38,121 nucleotides of DNA from Solirubrobacteraceae bacterium (GCA_017882465.1 JADGPN010000008.1:1-38121), one strand, 5' to 3'; shown: positions 14,550 to 23,183, numbered from the stretch's first letter. Notes: generated by a model from the letters alone, not told the origin. Made by a program: numbers and translations.

Positions 14550-16121
14550 ATGAGCACGACCACCGTCCGAGTTCCGCCCGGAGAACGCGCGATCGATGAC
14601 CACGCCGTCCCCGGCGTGAGCGACGGCGACGGCGACGGCGGTGTCTGGCGCGTCCGTGTGGCGATCGTGGGCACCGGCTTCTCCGGCCTCGGCATGGCCA
14701 TTCGCCTCCAGCAGGCGGGCATCGAGGACTACGTGGTGCTCGAGCGGGCCGACGACGTCGGCGGTACCTGGCGCGACAACACGTATCCGGGCGCGGCCTG
14801 CGATGTCCCGTCGCACCTGTACTCGTTCTCGTTCGCACCTAACCCGAACTGGACGCGAACGTTCTCCCGTCAGGCCGAGATCGAGACCTACCTGCGCGAG
14901 TGCGCCGAGCGCCACAGGGTGAGCAGCCACGTGCTCTATGGCCACGAGGTGACCGATGCGCGGTGGGTCGAGGACGAGCGGCGCTGGCACGTGAGCACGA
15001 GCCGCGGCCGGGTCGTGGCCGAGGTGCTCGTCGCGGGGATGGGGCCGCTCACCGAGCCGTCGATCCCACCGCTGCCCGGTCTCGATCGCTTCCAGGGCAC
15101 GGTGTTCCATTCGGCCCGCTGGGATCACCAGCACGACCTCGCGGGCGAGCGCGTGGCGGTGATCGGAACGGGCGCCTCGGCGATCCAGCTGGTCCCGCAG
15201 ATCCAGCCGCTGGTCGGCGAACTGCAGCTCTACCAGCGCACCGCGCCGTGGATCGTGCCTCGCAGCGACCGGCCGATCACGGCCGCCGAGCGCCTGCTCT
15301 ACCGCCACCTTCCGCTCGCCCAGCGCGCGGTGCGCTCCGGCATCTACTGGTGGCTGGAGTTGCGAGCGCTGGGGATGACCCGGCACCCGCGCCTGATGAA
15401 GGTCGCCGAACTGGCCGCCAAGCTGCACCTGCGGCGTCAGGTCGCCGATCCCGAGCTCCGAGCCAAGCTGACGCCCAGCTACACGATCGGCTGCAAGCGC
15501 GTCCTGATCTCGAACGACTACCACCCCGCGCTCACGCGCGAGAACGCCAACGTGATCACGGAGTCGATCGACGAGGTCCGTGACCATTCGATCGTCACCG
15601 CGGACGGAATCGAGCACGAGGTGGACACGATCATCTTCGGCACCGGCTTCCACGTCACCGACGCGCCGTACGCGAAGCTGGTCCGGGGCGCGGACGGCCG
15701 CACGCTCGAAGAGACCTGGAACGGCTCGATGGAGGCCTATCTGGGCACCACCGTGGCCGGCTTCCCGAACCTGTTCATCATGATCGGCCCCAACACCGGG
15801 CTCGGCCACACGTCGATGACGATCATGATCGAGGCCCACCTCGAGTACGTGCTCGACGCCCTGCGCACCATGGACGAGGCCGGGCTGGCCACCGTGGACG
15901 TCCGGCCGGAGGTCCAGGCCTCCTACAACGACGAGGTCCAGTCGGCGATGCGCCACACCGTCTGGAACCGCGGCGGCTGCGCGAGCTGGTACGTCGATGC
16001 CAACGGGCGGAACTCCACGCTGTGGCCGTCGTTCACGTTCCGCTTCCGGGAGCGGACCCGCCGCTTCCGGCTCGAGGACTACAGCGTGCGCAGCAGGGTG
16101 GCGGCGCCGGCGGCGGACTGA
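14550..16121 (+). CDS. Flavin-containing (Baeyer-Villiger type) monooxygenase
   Basis: The 523-residue protein has two Rossmann motifs: FAD-binding VAIVGTGFSGLGMAIRLQQ at about 36-54 and NADPH-binding RVAVIGTGASAIQLVP at about 203-218. Between them lies FQGTVFHSARWD, which fits the type I Baeyer-Villiger fingerprint FxGxxxHxxxW[P/D]. GGTWRDNTYPGAACDVPSH is the usual second FAD segment. Such enzymes insert oxygen next to a carbonyl, or oxygenate N or S, using NADPH and O2. The start at 14550 is chosen because GAGGGGAGAAG precedes it at proper spacing; an upstream in-frame ATG at 14472 lies before the operator and has no ribosome site. The TetR gene is divergent. Confidence 0.93.
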   Translation: MSTTTVRVPPGERAIDDHAVPGVSDGDGDGGVWRVRVAIVGTGFSGLGMAIRLQQAGIEDYVVLERADDVGGTWRDNTYPGAACDVPSHLYSFSFAPNPNWTRTFSRQAEIETYLRECAERHRVSSHVLYGHEVTDARWVEDERRWHVSTSRGRVVAEVLVAGMGPLTEPSIPPLPGLDRFQGTVFHSARWDHQHDLAGERVAVIGTGASAIQLVPQIQPLVGELQLYQRTAPWIVPRSDRPITAAERLLYRHLPLAQRAVRSGIYWWLELRALGMTRHPRLMKVAELAAKLHLRRQVADPELRAKLTPSYTIGCKRVLISNDYHPALTRENANVITESIDEVRDHSIVTADGIEHEVDTIIFGTGFHVTDAPYAKLVRGADGRTLEETWNGSMEAYLGTTVAGFPNLFIMIGPNTGLGHTSMTIMIEAHLEYVLDALRTMDEAGLATVDVRPEVQASYNDEVQSAMRHTVWNRGGCASWYVDANGRNSTLWPSFTFRFRERTRRFRLEDYSVRSRVAAPAAD

Positions 16122-16139
16122 GTCCCGTCCAGACGGCGC

Positions 16140-16493
16140 TCAGGGATCCTGCGGGCCGCGGGCCAATCCGAACGGGCTGCCCTCGGAGTCCCGGCAGATC
16201 GCGAAGGACTCGCCAGGGTGGATCACCGATCCGCCCAATGCCGTGACCTGCTCGAGGGCGGCGCCGAGGTCGGCGACCGCGAAATAGGGAAGCGAGACCG
16301 TGTCACCCGGCCCGCGCCCGCGCTCATGGATCCCCAGCGCCGGCCCCGCGCCGTGGGTCTGCCACCCGCGACCCTCGGCCGGCCCGCGGTCGTCGAGGCC
16401 CACGCCGAGCAGTCCCGACCAGAAGCTGCGTGCCCGCTCGGGATCGTCAGCCGGGAACTCGATCAGGGACAGGTGATGGGGCATCGGGTCCAC
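16140..16493 (-). CDS. VOC family protein (glyoxalase/bleomycin-resistance fold)
   Basis: The 117-residue protein is a single VOC domain made of two beta-alpha-beta-beta-beta modules. It opens with HHLSLIEFPADDPERARSFW. The second module contains YFAVADLGAALEQVTALGG, and it ends with ICRDSEGSPFGLARG, the typical final strand. Possible metal ligands include His in the first strand and Glu in the last (RDSEGSPF). The family covers glyoxalases, extradiol dioxygenases and antibiotic-binding proteins; the present one cannot be assigned further. It converges on the monooxygenase (18-bp gap) and diverges from the PLP decarboxylase with 54 bp between. A second ATG three codons on is possible. Confidence 0.87.
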   Translation of the reverse strand: MDPMPHHLSLIEFPADDPERARSFWSGLLGVGLDDRGPAEGRGWQTHGAGPALGIHERGRGPGDTVSLPYFAVADLGAALEQVTALGGSVIHPGESFAICRDSEGSPFGLARGPQDP

Positions 16494-16547
16494 GATAACG
16501 CGCCCGGGGCCCGCGGTCGGCTTGCGCCGGGATCTATTGTCACGTCA

Positions 16548-17879
16548 ATGGAAACCGACGACGTGGTCGATCGCGCCCAGCAGCTCGCCCGCGAGTACAT
16601 CTCGGGACTCGCCCGGCGGCCGGTCGGCGGCGCCGACGCACCGGGACTGCGCCGGCCGCTGACCGATGAGGGTCTCGACCCGATCGAGGTCCTCGAAGAC
16701 CTGGCGGCCGACGCCGACCCGGGCCTGGTCGCATCGGCCGGCCCGCGGTATTTCGGGTTCGTGGTCGGAGGCTCGCTCCCGGTGGCGACCGGAGCAGACT
16801 GGCTGGTCTCCGCCTGGGACCAGATGTCGGGGATGTACAGCTCATCTCCCGCCGTGGCGATCGCCGAGGAGGTGACCGCGGCCTGGATGCTCGAACTGCT
16901 CGGCCTGCCCGCGCTCGCCAGCTCGGGCTTCACCACCGGTGCCCAGATGGCGAACTTCACCTGCCTGGCCGCGGCGCGCGGCGCGCTGCTGGGCGCGTTG
17001 GGATGGGATGTCGAGGATCGCGGGCTGTTCGGCGCGCCCGAGATCGACGTGCTGGTGGGCGACGAGGTCCACGTGACGGTGCTGGTCGCGCTGCGCCTCC
17101 TCGGCCTGGGTGAGGCGCGAGTCACCCGCGTCCCGGTCGACGCCAACGGAGCGATGGATCCGGGTGCCCTACGCGAGGCGCTCCCCCCCGGCGGGCGCCC
17201 GTTGCTCGTGTGCGCGCAGGCGGGCAACGTCAACACGGGTGCGTGTGACCCGCTGGAGCCGATCGCCGAGATCGTGGCCGAGCGCGGGGGCTGGCTCCAC
17301 CTCGATGGCGCCTTCGGCCTGTGGGCCGCAGCCTCGCCCCGATTCGCCCACCTCGTGGCCGGTCGCGAGCGGGCCAACTCGTGGGCGCTCGATGCCCACA
17401 AGTGGCTCAACGTGCCCTACGACTGCGCGCTGGCGGTCGTCGGTGACCCCGAGGCCCACCGGCGAGCGATGACGCTGAGCGCCGCGTACCTGCAGGGCAG
17501 TGGGACGCGCGAGCCGGCGCAGTTCGTCCCCGAGGCCTCCCGGCGCGCTCGGGCTATCCCCGCGTACGCCGCGATCAGGTCGCTGGGCCGGCGCGGGGTT
17601 GCGGATCTGGTCGAGCGCTGCTGCGACCACGCCGCGATGATGAGCGCGCTGCTGAGCGAGGGCGGTCTGGAGCTGCTGGGCGACCTCGTGCTGAATCAGG
17701 TGCTCGTCGCCGCGGATCCCGGGCACGTCGCGCGCGTGCAGGCCGAGGGAACGTGCTGGCTCGGAGGCACGGTGTGGAGGGGCCGCGATGCGCTGCGCGT
17801 GTCGTTTTCGAACTGGTCCACCACCGAGGCGGACGTGCGGCGCTCGGCCCGCGCGATCCTCGAAGCGGCTCCCGGCTAG
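16548..17879 (+). CDS. PLP-dependent amino acid decarboxylase (group II, aspartate/tyrosine type)
   Basis: The 443-residue protein has the group II decarboxylase layout. A helical N-terminus leads to PRYFGFVVGGSLPVATGADW (about 66-85), then SGFTTGAQMANFTCLAAARG (the cofactor phosphate segment), HLDGAFGLWA (the aspartate that pairs with the pyridine ring) and DAHKWLNVPYDC, with Lys285 as the Schiff-base lysine. Members decarboxylate amino acids such as glutamate, tyrosine, tryptophan or DOPA; some act as aldehyde synthases. The substrate is not resolved. The start at 16548 fits family length; the frame is open further upstream but there runs through the VOC gene on the other strand. Its TAG stop overlaps the stop of the minus-strand gene at 17876. 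Confidence 0.88.
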   Translation: METDDVVDRAQQLAREYISGLARRPVGGADAPGLRRPLTDEGLDPIEVLEDLAADADPGLVASAGPRYFGFVVGGSLPVATGADWLVSAWDQMSGMYSSSPAVAIAEEVTAAWMLELLGLPALASSGFTTGAQMANFTCLAAARGALLGALGWDVEDRGLFGAPEIDVLVGDEVHVTVLVALRLLGLGEARVTRVPVDANGAMDPGALREALPPGGRPLLVCAQAGNVNTGACDPLEPIAEIVAERGGWLHLDGAFGLWAAASPRFAHLVAGRERANSWALDAHKWLNVPYDCALAVVGDPEAHRRAMTLSAAYLQGSGTREPAQFVPEASRRARAIPAYAAIRSLGRRGVADLVERCCDHAAMMSALLSEGGLELLGDLVLNQVLVAADPGHVARVQAEGTCWLGGTVWRGRDALRVSFSNWSTTEADVRRSARAILEAAPG

Positions 17880-18394
17880 GCGATTGCTGCGCTGGGCCCG
17901 TCGGGTCCAGGGGTGGGAATCGCGGTCTCACCGGAGGCCGCGGGCCGCGAGCCGGTGACCGGGATCCGGGCCACGGCGGGCGGGCGCGCAGGCGGGCGGG
18001 CGGGAGCCTCGAGGCGCTCGAGACCCTCGAGGCCCGAGAGCCTGAGCTCGAGCACCTGCAGGCGATCGCGCAGGAAGCCGCGCTCGTCCGCATGCTCGGG
18101 CGTGTCGGCAAGCCCGTCGATGCGCTCGAGGTCGCTGGCGATCAGTGCCCGGACGCCGTCGGCCAGACGCTGCCGGGCGGCTTCGATCCGCACGGCGTCA
18201 CCGGCCTCGACGGCCTCGCCCAGCTTCACGTCGGCGAGCAGCAGAGAATGCGGGAAACGGGGCGGCGGCCCCGCGCCCAGCACCTCGCCGTCGTTGGCGA
18301 GCCTGGGCAGGCTGGGTCCAAACGGTGACGCCTGCCTGCGGCTTGAGCGGAATGAGGACCCCACGGGATGTCTATCGGCGCGAGGCGCCCACAT
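17876..18394 (-). CDS. Hypothetical helical protein
   Basis: I do not recognise this protein. The core (SLLLADVKLGEAVEAGDA, then DGVRALIASDLERIDGLAD and FLRDRLQVLELRLSGLEGL) is strongly helical and Leu/Glu/Arg-rich, with a probable coiled coil near the end. The tail is Pro/Ala-rich and disordered. Codon third positions in the core are almost all G or C on this strand, which supports real coding. The first 40 residues look less coding, so the start is uncertain: ATG at 18394, ATG at 18436 or an internal GTG are all possible. Its stop overlaps the stop of the decarboxylase, tail to tail. Divergent position relative to the ATP-grasp cluster hints at, but does not prove, a shared control region. 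Confidence 0.5.
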   Translation of the reverse strand: MWAPRADRHPVGSSFRSSRRQASPFGPSLPRLANDGEVLGAGPPPRFPHSLLLADVKLGEAVEAGDAVRIEAARQRLADGVRALIASDLERIDGLADTPEHADERGFLRDRLQVLELRLSGLEGLERLEAPARPPARPPAVARIPVTGSRPAASGETAIPTPGPDGPSAAIA

Positions 18395-18436
18395 GTTTAG
18401 GTCCCGGATACGTGCTGCCGATGATCTGACCAGCAC

Positions 18437-18665
18437 GGGCGCGAATCGGCACCCGCCCGGCGACTCGAGTCTCGTCCAAGTTCCCTGGCCCTCCCTGATG
18501 CAGCTTTCCTGGCTTTCCCTGATCCAGCCGTTGACATGGCGCGGCGGGATTCATGAAACAAAGCGCGGATGCTAGCGGCACGATCACAACAAATGCACAC
18601 GTGTTCGGCCGCCCGGCGCTCGCGCCGTCTCGGCGTGACGCCATACTTCACGACGTGACGGACCG
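18437..18665. promoter_or_regulatory. Repeat-rich control region upstream of the ATP-grasp cluster
   Basis: No gene is seen here. The region contains an imperfect 24-bp tandem repeat (18484-18507 and 18508-18531, 19 of 24 identical) that runs directly into a consensus -35 hexamer TTGACA (18531-18536). A clear -10 is not evident. Further on are ACACGTGT (18597-18604), GGCGTGACGCC (18632-18642) and TCACGACGTGA (18648-18658). CGTGACG occurs twice 20 bp apart (18634-18640 and 18654-18660), two helical turns, just before the ATG of the ATP-grasp gene. These look like binding sites of a dimeric regulator, but none is identified. Confidence 0.45.
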
Positions 18666-21230
18666 ATGACCACGACCGTCCCGACGCCGTCGTACCGGCC
18701 ACTGGAGGGCTCCTACGACGAGATGCTCGACGAGGCTGGCCGGCCTCGAGAGCATTGGGCCCACCTGAGCGGTGCCCTGACCGAGCTGGGGCTCGAGGAG
18801 CTGATCCGCCGCCGTCAGGAGGCGGCGCGGCTGATCGATCAGGACGGCGTCGTCTACAACGCCTATGAGGGCTCTTCGCGGCCCGGCCGGCGCTGGCTGC
18901 TCGATCCCGTGCCGACGGTCGTCTCCAGCCGCGATTGGGAGGCCCTCGAGACCGGTTTGATCGAGCGCGCGGAACTGCTCAACCTGGTGCTGGAGGATCT
19001 CTACGGGGAGCGCGAGCTGCTGCGCCGAGGGCTGCTGCCGCCGGAGATCGTGCTCGGCCATCCGGGGCTTCTGCGCCAGTGCGATCAGATCCGGCTGCCG
19101 GGCCCACAGCAGCTGTTCAGCTACGCGGCCGACATCGGCCGCGACCCGGACGGGCAGCCGGTCGTGCTCTCCGATCGCGCCCAGGCGCCGTCGGGGTTCG
19201 GCTACGCGCTGGAGGCCAGGGCGGTGATCAGCCGTGTGTTCCCGACCCTGTATCGCGATGCCCAGGTGCACCGGCTGGCCCCGTTCTTCCGCTCGCTGCG
19301 CGTGGCCCTGCAGAGAGTGGCGCCGGCCGGGATCGAGGACCCGCGGGTCGTCGTCCTCACTCCCGGGCCATGGAACGAGACCGCCTTCGAGCACGCGTTC
19401 CTGGCCTCCACGCTGGGCTACCCGCTGGTTGAGGGCGCGGATCTGACCGTGCGCGGAGGGGCGGTGTGGATGCGGTCCCTCGGCCGGCTCGAGCCGGTCC
19501 ATGTCGTCCTCCGGCGCGTCGACGCGTCGTTCTGCGACCCGCTCGAGCTGAGGCCCTACTCCCAGCTCGGCGTTCCGGGACTCGTCGAGGCGACTCGCCG
19601 GGGCTCGGTCTCGGTCGTGAACACGCTGGGGGCCAGCGTGCTCGAGAACCCGGCGCTGATGGCGTTCCTGCCGCGGTTGTGCAAGCACCTGCTCGGGGGG
19701 CCGCTGCGGCTGCCCAGCGTCCCAACCTGGTGGTGTGGCGAGGTGCAGGCGCGGCGGCAGGTGCTGGCCAATCTCGCCGGCCTGGTGCTGCGCCCGGTGT
19801 CACGTGAGGCCGCTGCCACGGCGGTATTCGGCGCCGAGCTGAGCCAGAGGGAGCTCGACGATCTGCGGCGGCGCATCGAGTCGAGCCCTTCGGCCTGGGT
19901 CGGCCAGGCGCCGATCTCGCTCGCCTGCGCGCCGACGCTCACCGACGCGGGGCTGGAGCCCCGCCGGAGCGTGCTGCGCGCGTTCGCCGTGCCCCGGGGC
20001 GACTCCTACGCTGTGATGCCCGGAGGTCTCACGAGGGTGGCGGACGGCGGCAACAAGCGCATCTCGAGCCAGTCCGGCGCGATCAGCAAGGACACCTGGG
20101 TGCTCGCCTCCGAGCCTGAGCGCCTGACCGGATTCTGGCTCGAGTCGGGGCCGGCAGTGGAGGGCATCGACCCGATGACGTCGATCCCGTCGCGGGCCGC
20201 CGAGAACATGTGGTGGCTCGGCCGCTACGCCGAGCGTGCGGAGGCGATCACGCGCCTGGTGCGGGTGGTCTACGAGCGGCGCAGCGATTTCCAGGGCAGC
20301 GACAACGCCCCCGGGATCGAGGCGCTGAGAGCGCTGCTGGTGGCGCTGACCCGCACCACCGCCGCGTATCCGGGCTTCGTCGGCCAGGACGCCGAGGAGC
20401 GCCTGAGCTCACCCGGTCGCGAGCTGCTCGATCTCGTCGTCGACGACCAGCGCTCCGGCGGGCTGGCCCATTGCGTGCGGGCGCTGCTCGGGTGCGCCTA
20501 CGCTGTGCGCGACCAGCTCTCGAGCGACACATGGCTCGTCGTCGGTTCCCTGGACCGCGAGATCCTGGAGCTCCGCGGACCCGTGCACGACCCCCAGGCG
20601 GTGGTCCAGGAGCGCCTGCAGCGCGTGATGCAGAGCCTGCTCGCGCTGGGCGGCCTCGGCAGCGAGAGCATGGTCCGTGACCTCGGCTGGCGGTTCATGG
20701 ACGCCGGTCGCCGGATCGAACGCGCTCTACAACTGCTCGCGCTGCTGCGCGCAACGGTGACCGAGGCAGGCGGCACGGCCACCGACAGCCTGCTGTTCGA
20801 ATCGGTGCTCAAGGCGACCGAGAGCATAATCACCTACCGTCGCCGCTACCGCTCGCATGCGCAGCTCGAGACGATGCTCGATCTGCTGCTGCTCGATGAG
20901 GGCAACCCGCGGTCGCTGGCCTACGGGCTCGCCCGGCTCAGCGCTGACCTCGACTCGATCCCGGCCCATTCCGAGCGCCGGATGCGCGAGGAGCAGCAGC
21001 TGCTGCTGCGTGCCACCACGGCCCTGCGCCTGGCCGACACGGGCGCACTCGTGTCCCACGACGCCCGCGGCGCTCGGCCGGGGCTCGAGGCCTTCTTCGA
21101 CGAGCTGCACGAGCAGCTGAGCCGGACGGCGGACGCCGTCGACAGGACTCATTTCGCTCACCTCTTGCCGCAGTGGTCGCTGGTCGGAGCAGCCGGCTCC
21201 GGGTCCTCGCACGGAGGCATCGCGCGGTGA
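18666..21230 (+). CDS. Circularly permuted ATP-grasp / alpha-E fusion protein
   Basis: The 854-residue protein joins two domains that are separate genes in many bacteria. The N-terminal part (about 10-490) is a circularly permuted type-2 ATP-grasp (DUF404/DUF407). It contains GSYDEMLDEAG, DLYGERELLRRGLLPPE, YSQLGVPGLVEA and SVVNTLGASVLENPALMAFL, the last being the family's nucleotide/metal segment. The C-terminal part (about 505-835) is an alpha-E (DUF403) helical domain starting SRAAENMWWLGRYAERAEA. ATP-grasp enzymes join a carboxylate to an amine; this branch is predicted from gene context to make peptide or amide conjugates, with alpha-E as a partner domain. The substrate is unknown. The transglutaminase-like gene follows after 13 bp, so an operon is likely. 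Confidence 0.92.
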   Translation: MTTTVPTPSYRPLEGSYDEMLDEAGRPREHWAHLSGALTELGLEELIRRRQEAARLIDQDGVVYNAYEGSSRPGRRWLLDPVPTVVSSRDWEALETGLIERAELLNLVLEDLYGERELLRRGLLPPEIVLGHPGLLRQCDQIRLPGPQQLFSYAADIGRDPDGQPVVLSDRAQAPSGFGYALEARAVISRVFPTLYRDAQVHRLAPFFRSLRVALQRVAPAGIEDPRVVVLTPGPWNETAFEHAFLASTLGYPLVEGADLTVRGGAVWMRSLGRLEPVHVVLRRVDASFCDPLELRPYSQLGVPGLVEATRRGSVSVVNTLGASVLENPALMAFLPRLCKHLLGGPLRLPSVPTWWCGEVQARRQVLANLAGLVLRPVSREAAATAVFGAELSQRELDDLRRRIESSPSAWVGQAPISLACAPTLTDAGLEPRRSVLRAFAVPRGDSYAVMPGGLTRVADGGNKRISSQSGAISKDTWVLASEPERLTGFWLESGPAVEGIDPMTSIPSRAAENMWWLGRYAERAEAITRLVRVVYERRSDFQGSDNAPGIEALRALLVALTRTTAAYPGFVGQDAEERLSSPGRELLDLVVDDQRSGGLAHCVRALLGCAYAVRDQLSSDTWLVVGSLDREILELRGPVHDPQAVVQERLQRVMQSLLALGGLGSESMVRDLGWRFMDAGRRIERALQLLALLRATVTEAGGTATDSLLFESVLKATESIITYRRRYRSHAQLETMLDLLLLDEGNPRSLAYGLARLSADLDSIPAHSERRMREEQQLLLRATTALRLADTGALVSHDARGARPGLEAFFDELHEQLSRTADAVDRTHFAHLLPQWSLVGAAGSGSSHGGIAR

Positions 21231-21243
21231 GGCGCGAGACGCG

Positions 21244-22134
21244 ATGAGCACGACCTACCGCGTCACCCACCGCACCGAGTACCGGTACGAGTCCGATGTC
21301 TCCGACAGCTACGCGCAGCTGCATCTGCTGCCCCGCGACGGCGACGGACAGCACTGCCTGACCGCCGAGGTCGCCGTGGAGCCGGCGCCGGGGGACTACC
21401 GGGAGCGCGCCGACTACTTCGGCAACCGCGTCGGCTACCTCGCCATCCACGAGCCGCACCGCAGGCTGAGCGTGACCGCAACCAGCTTGGTCGAGACCGG
21501 AGATCGCGCCGCCCCGGTGACCCTGTTCGGAGGGCGTCCGTGGGAGGACGCGCGTGATGCCGTGCGCGACCCGGCCCTGCCCGCGCGGCTCGACGCGGTG
21601 CAGTTCGCGCTCGACTCGGCCCTCGTCGCCGGCTCGCCCGCCTACGCGGGCTACGCGCTCCGATCCTTCACGCCGCGGCGGAGCCTGCTCGAGGCGGTCA
21701 CCGACCTCTGCTCCCGGATCCACCACGACTTCGACTACCGGCCCGGCTCGACCTCCGTCACCACGCCACTGGAGGAGGTGTTCGCCAATCGCCGGGGCGT
21801 ATGCCAGGACTTCGCCCACTTCGGGATCGCCTGCCTGCGTTCGATCGGGCTGCCGGCCAGGTATGTCAGCGGGTACCTGGAGACCGATCCGCCGCCGGGC
21901 CGGCCGAAGCTGATCGGGGCGGACGGCTCGCACGCGTGGTTCTCGATCCTGGCCGGCGAGGCGGGATGGGTGGACGTCGATCCGACCAACGATCAACTGG
22001 CCGGTGGCCGGTACGTCGTGACGGCCTACGGCCGCGACTACGGGGACGTGGCACCGCTGAGCGGAGTGATCTACACCGAGGGCAGGACGGAGAGCCTGCA
22101 GGTGAGGGTCGACGTCGTCGCCGTCCCCGGTTAG
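21244..22134 (+). CDS. Transglutaminase-like cysteine protease family protein
   Basis: The 296-residue protein has the N-terminal beta-rich domain of bacterial transglutaminase-like proteins (about 1-100: YRVTHRTEYRYESDVSDSY, LHLLPRD, YFGNRVGYLAIHEPH). A papain-like core follows with the full catalytic triad: Cys187 (RGVCQDFAH), His230 (GSHAWFSI) and Asp246 (VDVDPTND). Bacterial members are usually predicted to be peptidases or amidases rather than crosslinkers. In the ATP-grasp/alpha-E context it is the likely enzyme that removes or transfers the conjugate. There is no signal peptide, so it should act in the cytoplasm. It lies 13 bp after the ATP-grasp gene and 29 bp before the metallopeptidase. 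Confidence 0.93.
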   Translation: MSTTYRVTHRTEYRYESDVSDSYAQLHLLPRDGDGQHCLTAEVAVEPAPGDYRERADYFGNRVGYLAIHEPHRRLSVTATSLVETGDRAAPVTLFGGRPWEDARDAVRDPALPARLDAVQFALDSALVAGSPAYAGYALRSFTPRRSLLEAVTDLCSRIHHDFDYRPGSTSVTTPLEEVFANRRGVCQDFAHFGIACLRSIGLPARYVSGYLETDPPPGRPKLIGADGSHAWFSILAGEAGWVDVDPTNDQLAGGRYVVTAYGRDYGDVAPLSGVIYTEGRTESLQVRVDVVAVPG

Positions 22135-22163
22135 CCGCAGACCGATCGAGGTATCAATCCCGG

Positions 22164-23183
22164 ATGCGCGCGTTCACCTGCAACAACTGCGGCCAGCTGG
22201 TCTTCTTCGAGAACAGCCTCTGCCTGCGCTGCTCGACCGAGCTCGGGTTCGTCCCATCGCAGCTCGACATCCTCGCGCTCGACCACCACGGCCCGGCTCA
22301 GGTGCGCCGCTGCGCCAACGCGGTCGTGGCGGGCTGCAACTGGATGCTCGAGCCGGGCGAGACGGGGCCTCTGTGCCGCAGTTGCCGCCTGACCCGGAGC
22401 CGCCCCGCCGACGAGGACCCCGACGGACTGGCCGCCTTTGCCAAGGCCGAGGCGGCCAAACGGCGCCTTCTGTTCGGGCTCATGGATCTGGGGCTCCCGG
22501 TGGAGTCCGGCGGGCTGCAGTTCGACCTGCTGCCGAGCCGGACGGCCCCGGTCGTGACCGGCCACGCCGACGGCCTGATCACGATCGATCTGGCCGAGTC
22601 CGACGACGCACGGCGCGAGCAGCGCCGGGCGGAGCTGGGTGAGCCCTACCGCACGATGCTGGGCCACTTCCGGCATGAGGTCGGGCACTACTACTGGCCG
22701 ATCCTGATCGAGCGAACGGGAGAGCTCGAGCGCTGGCGCCGGCTGTTCGGCGACGAACGCGCCGATTATGACCAGGCGCTGCAGCGTCACTACGAGCGGG
22801 GGCCGACGGCCGACTGGAGCGACCGGCACGTGAGCGCCTACGCGACCATGCATCCCTGGGAGGACTGGGCCGAGACGTTCGCGCACTACCTCCACATTCG
22901 CGACACCCTGCAGACGGCGGCGGCCTTCGGGCTGTTCGTGACCGGCCCGCGGGAGACGGGCGACGCCTCGTTGATGGCGGCGCCGGCCGAGGACACGGGC
23001 GAGGGATCGTTTCGGGCCGTGATCGGCGACTGGCTCCCGCTCACCTACGCGCTCAACGCGGTCAACCGCAGCCTGGGTCGCGACGACCTGTACCCCTTTG
23101 CGCTGGCGCCCGCCGTGATCGACAAGCTCTCGTTCGTCCACGACCGGGTGCGAGCCGGCCGGCTCGTCGCGGGCGGAGGATGA
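22164..23183 (+). CDS. Zinc-ribbon putative zinc-binding metallopeptidase
   Basis: The 339-residue protein begins with a zinc ribbon: Cys6 and Cys9 (CNNC), Cys20 and Cys23 (CLRC). A second Cys set follows (RRCANAVVAGC, then CRSC at about 72-75). The catalytic segment FRHEVGHYYW places His171, Glu172 and His175 as an HExxH motif, with a downstream Glu/His-rich stretch (HPWEDWAETFAHYLH) supplying a third ligand. This matches the putative zinc-binding metallopeptidase family. No signal peptide is seen. It is last in the tight ATP-grasp, transglutaminase, peptidase series, which suggests it matures or degrades the product of that pathway. The start at 22164 has only a distant GAGG upstream, so translation may depend on the preceding gene. 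Confidence 0.9.
   Translation: MRAFTCNNCGQLVFFENSLCLRCSTELGFVPSQLDILALDHHGPAQVRRCANAVVAGCNWMLEPGETGPLCRSCRLTRSRPADEDPDGLAAFAKAEAAKRRLLFGLMDLGLPVESGGLQFDLLPSRTAPVVTGHADGLITIDLAESDDARREQRRAELGEPYRTMLGHFRHEVGHYYWPILIERTGELERWRRLFGDERADYDQALQRHYERGPTADWSDRHVSAYATMHPWEDWAETFAHYLHIRDTLQTAAAFGLFVTGPRETGDASLMAAPAEDTGEGSFRAVIGDWLPLTYALNAVNRSLGRDDLYPFALAPAVIDKLSFVHDRVRAGRLVAGGG

Noticed and set aside
14517-15956. 479-codon open frame antisense to the monooxygenase
   Set aside because: The plus strand has clear Rossmann and FAD motifs; the minus frame has none and is Arg/His/Val-rich noise.
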